A DNA stretch of 64,000 nt from contig JAVHZZ010000003.1 of assembly GCA_036250195.1 (NCBI GenBank), positions 54,241,521-54,305,520 on the forward strand, given 5' to 3'. Origin of the DNA: Mixophyes australis. Taxonomy: Eukaryota; Chordata; Amphibia; Anura; Limnodynastidae. Of this stretch, positions 23,530 through 34,708 are shown one piece after another (the first letter of the stretch is position 1; each line of letters begins with the position of its first letter). The notes beneath the pieces are model-generated. The model searched no databases. It was given only the letters and a program-made list of their open reading frames with translations, and was not told the DNA's origin. Position numbers and translations under genes: made by a program.

Positions 23530-24480
23530 ACTGTTGTGTTTCTCTTGTGTTACTAGTGCAAAGACCCCTTAGTGGCGTTTTAGTAAACCCTGCACCTCAG
23601 TGAATACAGGAGGGGTCACTTAGAGGACAAGTTAGGTGTTTCTGAAAAGTGACACAAGCTGGTTGCTATGGTGACAACCCAGCCCAGTCTGCTAGTGACT
23701 GACAAGAAGGAGAGGCTGTAGAAAGGGGGGAGAGAGACACACCCAGGAAGAGACTCAGTAGAGAAGAGATGGGGACCTGGGAGCTTCCTCCCAGGCTCCC
23801 CTAGCATTGCCTGGGAGTGTGAGTGGGTGGAATGTGCCTGAAGAGGGGTGAGTCCCCAGAGCAGAGACCCCTAGAGAGAAGGGTGGAATTAATGCAAGTG
23901 GCAGCATGCATACACTATGTGATGCAGGAGTTGCATATGTGTTGGAGATTAGCCACACTGTGATTCTGGCTGGACTGTGAGTAGTTGTGGAACTACTGTG
24001 ACCAGGAGAACCTGGTATGTACTGTGATAAAACCAGCAGTGTGGCTGCATATACAGAGGGGAGGAGTCCCTAATCCCAGAGAGGGGGAGAACCCCAGGTC
24101 ACTAAAAAGAACCCCAAGAGTGAGGGGGATATTTTGCATGGAAGTGATCCTGGTAGAGAGGGTTACTGCAAGAGGCAGTGCAGCTTATGTGTCAGAGCCA
24201 GGGGCTGTGCGTACACAGAGAGAAGTGTCAGAGCCAGGGGCTGTGCGTACACAGAGAGAAGTGTCAGAGCCAGGGGCTGTATGTACACAGAGAAAAGTGC
24301 CAAAGAAAGAGGTGAGCTGCAGGAGGGGTGAGCTGCAGTTGAGAGTTACACAGCATGTGTTAGAACTGCACTGGAGAAGCTGCCTGCTTGTTAGCATCCA
24401 TGTGATGCCCCTGCAGAGAAGGGGGAAGTGCAGTGAAGTATGGAGTACTGGAGTGTAGGAGACATATGAACCTGTGAATT
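23530..24480. repeat. GC-richer, possibly LTR-derived block with a minisatellite
   Basis: A purine-rich block unlike its AT-rich neighbours. It includes an X-box-like GTTGCTATGGTGAC (23662-23675) and three tandem 36-bp units. Such composition resembles vertebrate LTRs, but I find no TG...CA ends with a TSD. The open frame at 23985-24458 is driven by the tandem units (36 is divisible by 3), and I do not call it a gene. Confidence 0.35.
24189..24297. repeat. 36-bp tandem repeat, three copies
   Basis: The unit contains GTGTCAGAGCCAGGGGCTGT and GTACACAGAGA. The third copy differs slightly (TATGTACACAGAGAAAA). Confidence 0.9.
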
Positions 24481-24871
24481 TGTTTGTTATAGCTTGAAGC
24501 ACTAGTTCAAAATGCCTGCTGATATGTTATTACAGTTAGGGGTCTATACCTTTAATGCATTAATTTAATTTTTTTACTGAGATTAAGGGTAATGTTTGGC
24601 TCTGTTTTAGGCTAGAGGTCTGCACAATATACCCCCAAAGTGTTTCAGATTGCCAATCACTAATTTAATGCCATTGTCCTTGTTTTTATGAATCAACTAA
24701 GCAAACTGTTTATTTCAATAAACGGTACTCACTTTGCACATCATTGATTTTTTTTTTGTTTTACATTGTACATTAAAAATCAGGAATGTATATACAGTAT
24801 TATAAACATTAGAGACAGTAACCATGAGCCAGTGAGGGTCAGAACCATGAGCAGATAAAGTGGTTGGAACA
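24481..24871. other. Unique AT-rich sequence
   Basis: Nothing recognised. Confidence 0.4.
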
Positions 24872-25170
24872 GGGTGGCAAAAAAAATTAGTAACTTTGCA
24901 CCTTGGCAAAACCATGTTACATTGGAGGGGAGGTAAATTTAAAATTTGAATGCAGATTTATAGTTGGCATAGGGCATGTCCTAGATCAGCTTTCAATTTC
25001 AGTTTACAAATAAATCTATGAAGTATTTGTGTGCTACATGAAAAAGCAGCCAGTATTTAACTTATATGCAAAATAATAAACTAATAAACATCCCTTGCAT
25101 TGTAACATGGTTTTGTCCAGGAGAAAACTTACTAAATTTTTTGCCTTACTTTCCGCAATGTATCAGGCCT
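24872..25170. mobile_element. Palindromic MITE, PIF/Harbinger-like (copy 3)
   Basis: The family-specific TGGCAAAACCATGTTAC and its inverse GTAACATGGTTTTGTCC are present, and the right end reads TATCAGGCCT. The left terminus has decayed (AGGGTGGCAAAAA), so the start is approximate and no TSD is readable. Confidence 0.65.
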
Positions 25171-25173
25171 ATA

Positions 25174-25360
25174 GGGCCTTATTTAGTAGTGGGGATAAAT
25201 CTAGCATAAGGTGCAATTTTGTATCTTGGCAAAACCATGTTGCTTGGCGGTTGACCAAAATTTAAGAAGTGTGGACAGATGCAGAGTTGGGCTGGTTAGT
25301 GTCCTAGCTCAACTCTAAATCGCTGTGTAAAAATAATGTAATAAAAGAGTAAATTTATAC
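25174..25360. mobile_element. Half copy of a palindromic MITE relative
   Basis: Starts GGGCCTTATTTAGTAG and contains TTGGCAAAACCATGTTGC, but the matching right arm is absent. It abuts the preceding copy almost directly. Confidence 0.5.
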
Positions 25361-25995
25361 TCATTTTTGGGCAAAGATGTTTATAATAGCTTCAAACTAG
25401 TTTCGGAACATATTTGTTGCATTGGTTCTTAAGTTTGTAAATTTGTGATCAACTCTCCAACTCTAGAACTTTAGACTAAAAAAACTGTTTTACATTTTTG
25501 CATAGCAAACACGTATGACCATGTACAGGCCATCTCTAAAGAGGCTGAAATCTCTCCAATGTTTTTAAATTCGAGCAGTGAATTCACTAGATCTTTGGAT
25601 TTGAAAACAAACAAATAAGCTTGAACATCACCAAAACCAAGCATGTTATTGTTTATTTTAATGACTGTGAACTGTGAACTTTGAAATTGAGTTTGAACAT
25701 CAAATTAGCAGCTTAAGCCCTGATTTATAGTGTGAACAATTTGGCAACTCGAACATACATGTAAAAATGTGTTATCAAATATTGTGGTCTTATGTGTGTA
25801 TTTTGTTTAGCGCGTATCTCAAAATGCATCCAAATCAAAACACAGCAGCATTTCTACACATCTGGTGTGCATGCCTGTTTGTACACAATATAATCAAGTG
25901 TTCATACACAATAGAGAATAGTATCCTGACCGTGTCATTAATAAGTGTGAAAGTCACATCAGAAGCAGCAGTATAGTGCTGAGGGGCATTGAGGG
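25361..25995. other. Unique AT-rich sequence
   Basis: Nothing recognised. Confidence 0.45.
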
Positions 25996-26309
25996 CAGGG
26001 GCGCACGCAGGATTGACAGGGGGGGGGTTTCCCCCCCGACCCAAAAAACCCCCAAAAAAACAAAACATGCGAGAGAGCTGCTGCGCATGCGCCAGCAGCT
26101 CCGTTTCAGCAGCGCTGTCCTATACAGCAGCCGCGGCGCTTTCAAAGAAGCGTCCTCGGCGGTGCTGTATACAATACAGCACCACCGCAGACGCTTCTTT
26201 GACAGCGCCGCGGCTGCTGTATAGGACAGTGCCACTATGGTGGGCACTTAGTTAGCGCAGAGGGGGGGGGGGTTCTGGAGACTCAGAAACCCCCCTGTGT
26301 GCGCCACTG
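25996..26309. mobile_element. hAT-like MITE dominated by a long hairpin
   Basis: Ends CAGGGGCGCACGCAGG and CCTGTGTGCGCCACTG are inverted copies of each other. The centre (26111-26232) is an inverted repeat with arms near 59 bp, including GCAGCCGCGGCGCTTTC and its inverse. I could not find a matching 8-bp TSD, so the hAT call rests on the termini. Confidence 0.72.
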
Positions 26310-26630
26310 CAGGGGGAGTGCTGCACTTACGTGTATGTGTCCTTACTGTACTCAACTTATACTGGCCTCTCTCTGTTCCATCTCTCCAAGCATAAGGGGC
26401 TGCAAGTCTAAGATAAGCTCAAGTCTAAATATGGATGCATATTTGAACTCATGTCAAAAAGGAAATGTTAATTTTATGCCCTACAAATGGACTTCCATGC
26501 AACTCTAAGTGAGACCCTTAGACAATGCATACCAGGGTGGTCGATCAACAAAAGTTCAAGTTCGTTGAACTGGGCTGGTTCTATAAATTTTTGGAACTGG
26601 CTTACATGTGTGTCTAGCTGACCAAAAGTT
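26310..26630. other. Unique sequence
   Basis: Nothing recognised. Confidence 0.4.
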
Positions 26631-26633
26631 TTA

Positions 26634-26998
26634 GGGCCTGATTCATTAAGGAACTTAGGCAAGAAATTGAGCAAGTTTTCTTACTTAAGTTTTCTGGACA
26701 AAACCATGTTGCAATGCAAGGGGTGTAAATTAGTTTATTATTTTGCACATAAGTTAAATACTGTCTGTTTTCTCATTCTCAAGTATTTGTGTAGCGCACA
26801 AATACTTGATAGCTTATTTGTACATTGAAATTTAAAGTTGATATTTCTGTGCTACATGAAAAAACATCCAGTATTTAACTTATGTGTAAAATAATAAACT
26901 CATTTGCACCCCTTGCATTGCAGCATGGTTTTGTCTAGAAAACTTAAGTTAGAAAACTTACCCAATTTCTTGCCTAAGTTCCTTAATGAATCAGGCCT
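26634..26998. mobile_element. Palindromic MITE, PIF/Harbinger-like (copy 4)
   Basis: GGGCCTGATTCATTAAGG to its inverse CCTTAATGAATCAGGCCT, flanked by TTA at 26631-26633 and 26999-27001. TTA is the classic PIF/Harbinger target, which supports the family assignment for all copies. The arms carry GGAACTTAGGCAAGAAATTG in both halves. Confidence 0.9.
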
Positions 26999-27001
26999 TT
27001 A

Positions 27002-28190
27002 GTCATTATTCAGCAACTTATGGGATGATGTTAATAATTAAATGAAGTAATGTTAGAAATCATATGAATACACAGTGAAATTGTTAATATAATATAACGG
27101 AAATCCTGATTTCCATACTGTATTTTCCGCTAACTATCTCAGATTCTGTGCCTGTCAATAAAGGTGTGATTCTGAAGACACTCTCAGGGTGAATATTCTA
27201 ACTTATGACTGACAAGACATAGAGACTGATCTTTTCCTACCAATTTAAATGTGAATAATTCCAGATTTTCAGGTTAGTTGAATATAAAGTGTCGTGGTGA
27301 TCTATTTACTACAATAAACTGTATTCCACCTGTATTTGATACAGTCAGCAGGTTATTCTCAACTTCTCATACTTGCTTTACCTGTTTCCATATTATATTT
27401 TTCCCTCGTTGTCTCAATGCAATAAATGTTTATGCTCCATATTTATTTAACATCATTGATGCCTTTTAATTCCTAACTTAATTTCCCATAAAACCTGCCC
27501 TTTGCATATCATTGTTTGTTTGACGCCTAGAGTGTGAATTTGCACAGATTTTAATCCCCTGTAGTAATATAAAATTCACTCCTAAATTCCTTTTTATTTC
27601 TTACAATCATTATTTCCATTCACACTCAAAACATAATTATCATTCACTTAAAAATGGCCTTGGAAGAACAGACTAATTTCAAATAAACTATGTTTATATA
27701 ACATGAATATTTGATGAGCTGGCATAGATTTAATGAACATTCTAAAGATTCTCTGTTATGGCAGGACAACCTAGCTAAGCTAACAACAAACAGTAAAAAA
27801 AAGAGTATAATGTACTGCCCTACAATTAGCTCATGTTATCTATATGTTGATTAAAAAAAAAAAAAATAGCCGCAAAAGTGGCAACACATAAGAAAAAATC
27901 AACACAAGCTTTAGAACAAGAATATATTTCATATATAGTTAAATTAAATTGTATTCTACAAAATGAATATACCCATTATAAGATGTCACTAATAATTTAA
28001 ACGTCCTTTTTCACGTATGATTAGTTAAGCCATTGAAATGAACCAAAAGAAAACACCAAAAACAAACTCATCAGACATATTGGACCTCATTCATAAAGGA
28101 ACGCAAAATTATTGTAAGGAACATTGTATTTAAATGCAAGTACATTGGGCATATTCAACAAGGTTTTCTTTTGCAGGTAGTGACAATAAT
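27002..28190. other. AT-rich sequence, nothing recognised
   Basis: Includes a poly-A run near 27852-27866. No gene or defined repeat. The last 100 bp may belong to the mariner-like element's 5' end, but I could not identify an inverted terminus. Confidence 0.45.
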
Positions 28191-28194
28191 GACA

Positions 28195-29278
28195 ATGGCA
28201 CTAACACAAACAGAACGTATTGAGATTGTCTAGATATCTGTAGAATGGAGCACACGTGCTATAGCAAATGATTTCAACCAACGTCACCCAAACAGGCCGC
28301 CCATTAGTCACAGTGCACTTGCCAAACTCCTTGCCAGATTTAAACAAACTGGATCAGTTGCAGATAAACGAAAAAGTGGATGAGCAAAAACTGCTACAGA
28401 AGCAACAACAACTGCTATGCTGGCATCATTTTCAAAGAATCCACAATGTAGTACTCGTCGTCTGTCTTGTACATGTGGGGTTAGTCGTATGGCCATTTTG
28501 AGAATTTTGTCTACACGTAAGTGGAACCCCTACAAGATCAGATGTTGCAACAACTGACTGAGGATGACCCAAACTGTCAGGTGGAGTTTGCACACTGGTT
28601 AACACATCAACTTCAAATGAACCCGCATTTTCCACACCAGGGGGTATATTTACTAAACTGCAGGTTTAAAAAAGTGGAGATGTTGCCTATAGCAATCAAT
28701 CAGATTCTAGCTGTCATTTCGTAGAATAAATGATAACTAGAATCTAATTGGTTAGTGATGAGGCAAATGTCTTCATCAATGGTGAGGTAAACAAACAGAA
28801 CAACAGGTACTGGTTAGAGACAAACCCTCATTGCATGGATGTCTGTAGGGTTGTTGCCTTGGCAAAACAGTTGGTATGGTGTGGTTTGTGGGATATCCGT
28901 ATCATAGGACCATTCCTCATCGATGGAACTTTGACAGCAGCATGTTACAAGAGGTTGCTAAATTAAGAGATTGTTCCCTCATTGTTATCAGAGCAGGAGT
29001 AATATCCTAATTTCTTCCAGCAAGATGGTGCCCCACCTCTTTATGTGCAGTTTCCCCAAAAGTTGATTGGCCGTAGAGGTCCAGTCCAGTGGCCAACAAG
29101 ATCTCTAGATTTACCTCCATTGGATTTCTTTCTGTGGGGTTATCTGAAGGAATGTGTTTATGGTGTGAGGGTACAAGATCACAATAATCTGCAACAACGA
29201 ATTGTTGATGCTTGTGCTCAGATACAGCCAAACATGTTGGTCAAGGTTCATCAGGAATGGGAAAAGAGAATAGCTTAA
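28195..29278 (+). pseudogene. Mariner-like (Tc1/mariner) transposase pseudogene
   Basis: From the ATG at 28195 the text reads MALTQTERIEIV, then a stop. It continues with helix-turn-helix-like sequence (ALAKLLARFKQTGSV) and further fragments. The DDE part follows in broken frames: SDEANVFINGEVNKQN, FLIDGTLTAACY, FFQQDGAPPLYVQ, RRGPVQWPTRSLDLPPLDFF, then LWGYLKECVYGVRVQDHNNL and a C-terminal helix ending at IA and a stop. 'QQDGAPP' and 'SLDLPPLDFFLWGYLK' are diagnostic of the mariner DDE domain. There are at least four stops or frameshifts, and a foreign MITE at 28641-28754 interrupts the gene just before SDEA. It is dead. Confidence 0.88.
28641..28754. mobile_element. Truncated MITE of the 'TTTACTAAAC' family
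   Basis: GGGGTATATTTACTAAACTG, AGTGGAGATGTTGCC and TAGCAATCAATCAGATTCTA, then an inverted TAGAATCTAATTGG. The outer half of the right arm is missing. Relatives occur at 56114-58476. Confidence 0.75.
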
Positions 29279-29489
29279 CACTGTAACATGGTGGACAGCT
29301 CTTCGAACATATCCTATAAACTTTATGTTAAAACTCGAGAATTAATAAAGTTCTGTTAAAACAAAGAATGACACAAATTATAAAATGTTGAAATGCTATG
29401 CACACATTAAATTTGGAACATTACACAGCATGCATCATGGAGAGTGAAGAGGCGATAACAATCAGATGTGATAAGATGGACAGAGGCAT
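29279..29489. other. Downstream flank of the mariner relic
   Basis: May include the element's 3' UTR. No inverted terminus was identified. Confidence 0.35.
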
Positions 29490-29749
29490 CAGTAGATATT
29501 TAGACACGTAAATAGCCAATTGTAAAGTGCTAAGTAATTTGCTGTCACTATATACATAAATGACGATGCTGATTGACGAAGATGACCTGCACCTATGCTA
29601 AAAACTTCAAAGACTACGCACACAATACATTGCCAGAGCATTCTTCTGTAGCCAAGAGCAGGGCTTTCCTTACCTTGCCGCTATATAAATAAATGATGAT
29701 GATAGACAAAGGTGACGTGCACCCATACTAAAAAACTTCAAAGACTATG
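29490..29749 (+). repeat. Locally duplicated LINE/SINE tail
   Basis: CTATATACATAAATGACGAT, a 'GACGAAGATGACCTGCACC' segment and AACTTCAAAGACTACG are repeated about 128 bp later as CTATATAAATAAATGATGAT, 'GACAAAGGTGACGTGCACC' and AACTTCAAAGACTATG. This is a small tandem duplication including a retroposon tail. Confidence 0.65.
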
Positions 29750-30235
29750 TGTCACAAACTGAGGATTGGATGGAGCCATTTGCTGGTATTATGGCAACTG
29801 AACATGGAGGCACAGAGTCTAATGCACCCCTGGTGTTCACCAGGGACCCTCACAAGGGAGAATGGATTTTGCTGAAAGGGGTATACAGGTCACGATTCTC
29901 AGAGACAGTCACCAGCAAAGTGATAGGTGAAGTTAGAGGAGTCAAACCATCCGGATCAGAACCAGCCAGGCAGTGAAGTACAGGGGTTATCCAGAGAATG
30001 GTCAGGGTAAGCCAGGCGTCAAAACCAGAGAGATCCGAATAAGCTCAAATCACAAACCAAAGGCAAGGTGAGGAACCAGCTGGGTCTGGAGCCAAACTTA
30101 CAGCAGGATACAGGTGAGTGGAACAGGCATAGAGAAATTTGGAGCTAGATTTGACCTAATGCTCTCGCACCCTAGTGGTGCCAGAGCCTTCTATTGATAG
30201 GTTGGAGAGAGGCCTGATTGGCCAGGAGCGAATTC
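29750..30235 (-). mobile_element. Truncated gypsy-type LTR
   Basis: Starts TGTCACAAACTGAGG and shares order and words with the solo LTR at 44766 (GAGTCTAATG, CCCTGGTGTTCACCAGGGAC, AGGTCACGAT). The distal part, including the opposite terminus, is absent. Orientation is inferred from the 44766 relative. Confidence 0.6.
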
Positions 30236-30494
30236 GGGCATTTTTAACTTTATTGGAACTATTATATTTTTTAGATATTTTAATATTGGATGAAGATTTG
30301 AACATTGTTACATATTGCTATTTTTTTGTATTCCACAATATATTTTTTTCTGTTTTAAGCCAGCGGTTCCTGTATAGGCATTATGCTGCAAGTAATGGAG
30401 AAATTAAACTAAATAGTGATTTGAAATGTTTTCGTAGCAGAGAAAATTTCCAATGCCATTTATTGCATTTCCCCAATATGAACTGTTTAAAAAC

Positions 30495-30572
30495 TATCAT
30501 CATTTATTTATTTAGCACCACCAATTCTTCAGCGCTGTACAAAGAATATTCATCATTCACATCAGTAGATGA
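30495..30572 (-). repeat. V-SINE/LINE 3' tail
   Basis: ATCATCATTTATTTATTTAG, then CACCACCAATTCTTCAGCGC and TGTACAAAGAA match the common tail. Confidence 0.65.
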
Positions 30573-31324
30573 ACTCTACCTAGAGCTATCTTTGTCCAAG
30601 TGTTTTCTTATTCCCAACAACAAAACCAATGCCCTATGTCCCATGAAAGCAATGACATTCAAGCTTTTGCCTAAAGTTATTGCTATTACTGCTTAATAGA
30701 CTAGTCAGATCAGTGACCATTAGTGAGGTGTTGAAAAATAAGTCCCAAACGGTGTGTGTGTGTGTGGGGTCTCAGACATTGGAGCCTACAGTCCTACTTG
30801 TTTGGGGAGGGGGTTACTTTTGAAGGTCAAAACAGGTATGAGTTCTTCTGTAGGCTTACAATTCCAAAGTTATACTGCCATATGTTATAACTAAGTACAA
30901 AATATTCCTGCACATATTAATTTATGGTTTCAAACATTAAAATAAAATAAAAAATATACAGGGGAAACTATAAAGTGGAACATGTCAAATGGCAATTATG
31001 ATGTATGTATTTCTTAAATTTATCCACTTCTACTTATCATGCAAGCCATACATGTAGCGTAACTAATGAGAATGGAAAGCCTAAATTGAGAATTTGAAAT
31101 TGCTCTGAATTTACATAAGGTTTGTAGTATAATAAAAAGTCTACACAGGAAATAATGATATCTTTGGAAAATGCATAATATTTTCATTCAGTAATTGGAT
31201 TTTGGATTTTGGTAAGTTATTTTGAAATTCCCTATAACAGCACCTGTCAGAGACTAGAAAGTACTGTTAGGAAAAATTGGGTAGAAATATTTTACTGGGA
31301 CTGGTTTCAAAGGTAGCAGATGGT

Positions 31325-31430
31325 ACTAAAATTAGATTGTAATCTCTGTGGGCTGAGACTCACTGTGCATGAGAAATTGTGTGTGTAGCTTTGGGTATGC
31401 TGGTAGCATTATATAAGAGTTTAAATGTTA
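31325..31430 (+). repeat. LINE/SINE-type 3' tail
   Basis: TTAGATTGTAATCTCTGTGG, GAGACTCACTGTGC, AGCATTATATAAGAG and ATGTTATTATCAT resemble retroposon tails. The match is loose. Confidence 0.4.
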
Positions 31431-32800
31431 TTATCATACACACAGAGGAAAACAATATGTACACATCTAGGAAATACATATTTCTTTTTATTTATAGAGG
31501 AGAAGTGATGTAGAAAGTATTTACTTCTGAATGAATGAACGAATGAATGAATTAACCATCTTGTCTCAACAAAGCTACTTCACCTTAGGCTGTCCAGAAG
31601 AAGCGGTTTGTAAGTATCTGATTTTTTCAGATTTCAATTGAAGACTAAGGCACTTAAAATTATACATCAATGAATGTTTACTCAACAATTTAATATAAAG
31701 GTGTAATACATTCATTTATGTAACCAGTTCATATTTTCTTTTAATCATATTATTACATCAACTTAACCATTCAACTTTCCTCATGTGGTTAGTCTCTACA
31801 GAGATTTGTTTAAGTTTTATTATGTCTACTATATTTAAACATATTTATAATATATGACAGCTGTGAAAGATATCTTTATATTTGTCACTCTCTGACATCA
31901 CTGTTATTGTGGCCATGTTATGACTAGAAATGTAATCGAATTTGGTTATTTTGAGGGCCTTCAACTTTCTTGTGGTACAATCAATCGGTTTGATCTGACT
32001 CCACTTCGAATTCATGTTCATTGCTTGAAGTTTGCAAACTTTCAAGGTTCTTAAATAGATTATAATATTGCCTGTTTGAGTTTAAATGACTATTTTATAG
32101 TATCAATTTTTTTAAAATAGCATGGAAAACCATTGAAAATAGTATAAAATGTTGCCATTAAGCTTGAACAATTTTCTAGAATTTTAAGTCTAATTTAAAG
32201 TTTGAGAATTTATTTTGGTATTTTAGAACTGGTTTGATGAACCAGTTCACGAACCACATTGAAACGATTTTGAACATCTCTAGTATATAACCTACCAGGC
32301 ATGACACTGGCAAAGATAAAATACTTAATATTAGTCCTTTCTTAACTCTCGCAGCCTCATGCTTTTTACATGGTCACAGAACTCCTGTGCTTTGTTTGTT
32401 TGTTGGTGAATATCTTCCACAACTCTCAAGGTAAAGCTGCCAAATGTTACATAGCTATTTATTATCAAAAAAGTCAGACCACATAGCAACAATGAGACCA
32501 GGTGACAGAGGAACACATATTAAAAACATAATTATTTGGTTGTAAACAATTGTTTGATTGCGGGTGGAAACCTCTCCACAACATGACATAACAACAACAC
32601 GACAAAGCAACAAATCTTAGTTTCTAAAGAGGATTTTTGGTCTATTCACCAAATAATTTGCTAAAAACTGCTTGTCACTCACCGGACCGTGAGTGCCTCT
32701 TCCCGGACATTTAGGAACCGTGGCCGTCCACCATCCTGAGGGTCTGCGCATGCGCAGCCCTTTTCTATACTTCAGTGTATACCCCTTTAACTCAATTGGC

Positions 32801-32858
32801 AGATCAGGCAACACTCCCTATATTAAGCACCTGTGGTCAACACCACGTTGCCTGATCT
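32801..32858 (+). promoter_or_regulatory. LTR core promoter inside a 12-bp inverted repeat
   Basis: The TATA-like TATATTAA (32819-32826) lies between AGATCAGGCAAC (32801-32812) and its exact inverse GTTGCCTGATCT (32847-32858). Transcription is predicted to start near 32850, 31 bp after the first T of the TATA box. The same structure is repeated in the 3' LTR at 39091-39148. Confidence 0.65.
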
Positions 32859-34232
32859 TGGAGTCTCATTCCCCATGAGTCTCTGAAGGTGTTCCTGTAT
32901 TCCTCGTGTATTCAGCGCTGCTGATTCCTGTGGTTTCCAAACCACTTCTATCCCTGTGGTTTCCAAACCACTTCTACTACTGTGGTTCCCATACCACTTC
33001 TACCATCAACTGTATCATCGTGACTGTTTGCTGATTCCTATCCGCTGCCTCCGTGCACTACAGTCTTCTAAACCACTTCTACTACTGTGGTTCCCATACC
33101 ACTTCTACCATCAATTGTATCATTGTGACTGTTTGCTCATTGCTATCCGCTGCCTCCGTGCACTCCAGCTTTTACTTCACTCACCTGCTTCTCATCAAGT
33201 CTGTTTGCTGATTCCTATCCGCTGCCTCCGTGCACTACAGTCTCCTGCTTGCAACTCGCCTGTGTTCATCATCGTGACTGCCAGCTGATTCCTATCCGCT
33301 GCCTCCGTGCACTACAGTCTCCTGCTGGTAACTCGCCTGTGTTCATCATCGTGACTGCCAGCTGATTACTATCCACTGCCTCCGTGCACTACAGTCTCCT
33401 GCTTGCAACTCGCCTGTGTTCATCATCGTGACTGCCAGCTGATTCCTATCCGCTGCCCTGTGCACTGCAGACTTGCTTCATCTCTGTGGTATCTTCCTCG
33501 AGACTGCCGCTTGCATTACTATCTGCTACACTTCGTGATCAACAGCTCCTGGCCTGCGCTGCACTCCTGTGTCCCATCGCTGTTGGTTCCTGTGGTTGCT
33601 ACTGGTTACCTCCGTGTGCCGCTGAGTCCTGCTGCTGTGGTCAGCGCTATCGTCCATCTCCTGCTGATCCGCTCTCCGCGCCTTCACGTGTTCCACTGGC
33701 CTCTACCCTCCTGACAGCATTGGATTGGTATCTCATCTACTACCCTCTGCTGGATCATCTCCATTCTCCTGGGTCCCTTCTGAGTCCAGTTCCACGTGTT
33801 GCTGACTCCTGTGGATTCGTGTCCCTGTTGGTCTACTCACCTGTGCTCTGCACCTGCTAGACCGCTGCCTCACCTATCCAGGGACTTCCTATCCAGTCGG
33901 CCTCCAGCCGCTCAGGTACCGCTGCATTCTCATCTGACTGCTACTGCTGAACCACGGTATGCATACTTCTCATTGACTGTGCTGTGTAGTGCATATCTTG
34001 CTGGACTGTGTTTGGTTCTCTCTGGAGTCTGCTATCCGCTGAGTCTATTGCTATCATTGACTGTGTTATCATTGTGCTGGACTACTTCAAGAGACGTTCT
34101 AGATTGCAGACCTGCTCAGTCATTTATATATATATATATCTATATTGTGCATATTACTGTGGATCGTGTATAAGGTGCCTGTGTATATCCTGTGTTGCAG
34201 CCTTCCCTTGTGCACCTCCTCACATATATATT

Positions 34233-34492
34233 CAGTGGTACAACTTGCTGATGTCAGACCACTGATCCCTGTTTCCGGTATCACCTGTTCCATTATCCTC
34301 TCACATAGCAGTGGTACAACTTGCTACCGCAGACCACTGACTACCCGGATACCTCCACTTGGATTCCATTCCTTCACTCAGACAGCGGTACAACTTGCTA
34401 CCCGCAGACCGCTGACTCTCATCACCTCCTTGTTTCTGTTGGACATTCCTCCTCACTATAGCAGTGGTACAACTTGCTATCGCAGACCACTG
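34233..34492 (+). repeat. Four related leader hairpins
   Basis: CAGTGGT ... ACCACTG stems enclose an ACAACTTGCT-containing loop at 34233-34264, 34309-34339, 34383-34414 and 34462-34492. The third copy reads CAGCGGT ... ACCGCTG, so both stem strands changed together. Confidence 0.75.
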
Positions 34493-34708
34493 ACTACCTT
34501 CACGTGCCTTGTCCATACAGTTCCTTGTGTATTATTACCTCATTATTACCAGTGTTGCTAGTCATAGACTTTCCTGAGCATCTCATCGGCCATCATTTCA
34601 TGTTCCGTGATCACCCAGCTACCAGAGTACGCTATTACCATCTACATTGCTCTGGTAAGCCTACCATCTGGTGATCCCTGGGTAAAGACTCCTAGTGCCC
34701 GTGACAGT

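Larger units (their letters stand above)
30236..32667. other. AT-rich sequence with two retroposon tails
   Basis: Apart from the tails at 30495 and 31325 and a short GAAT microsatellite near 31528-31552, nothing is recognised. Frames at 30175-30696 and 31845-32045 lack known domains. Confidence 0.45.
32673..34706 (+). repeat. 5' LTR, 2034 bp
   Basis: Begins TGTCACTCACCGG and ends CCCGTGACA. It has the same length as the 3' LTR. I found four differences, at 32916, 33087, 33115 and 33613 (matching 39206, 39377, 39405 and 39903), all transitions; the first and last lie in CpG. Predicted U3 is about 177 bp (to 32849), and the rest is R-U5, very long for this group. The leader has about 77-bp tandem units (33241, 33318, 33395) and four related hairpins (34233-34492). 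I saw no canonical AATAAA. Confidence 0.95.

Noticed and set aside
23985..24458. 157-codon open frame with three EPGAVRTQREVS repeats
   Set aside because: The 36-bp tandem unit keeps any frame open. No domain, and both strands are open over the same repeat.
25988..26317. 8-bp TSD for the hAT-like element at 25996
   Set aside because: The flanks ATTGAGGG and CAGGGGGA do not match, so I kept the element on its inverted ends only.
32956..34561. Several 100-138-codon open frames in the LTR, repeated at 39246-40851
   Set aside because: They overlap in different phases, lack ATG starts in most cases and lie in the leader with tandem units. They are LTR sequence, not accessory genes.
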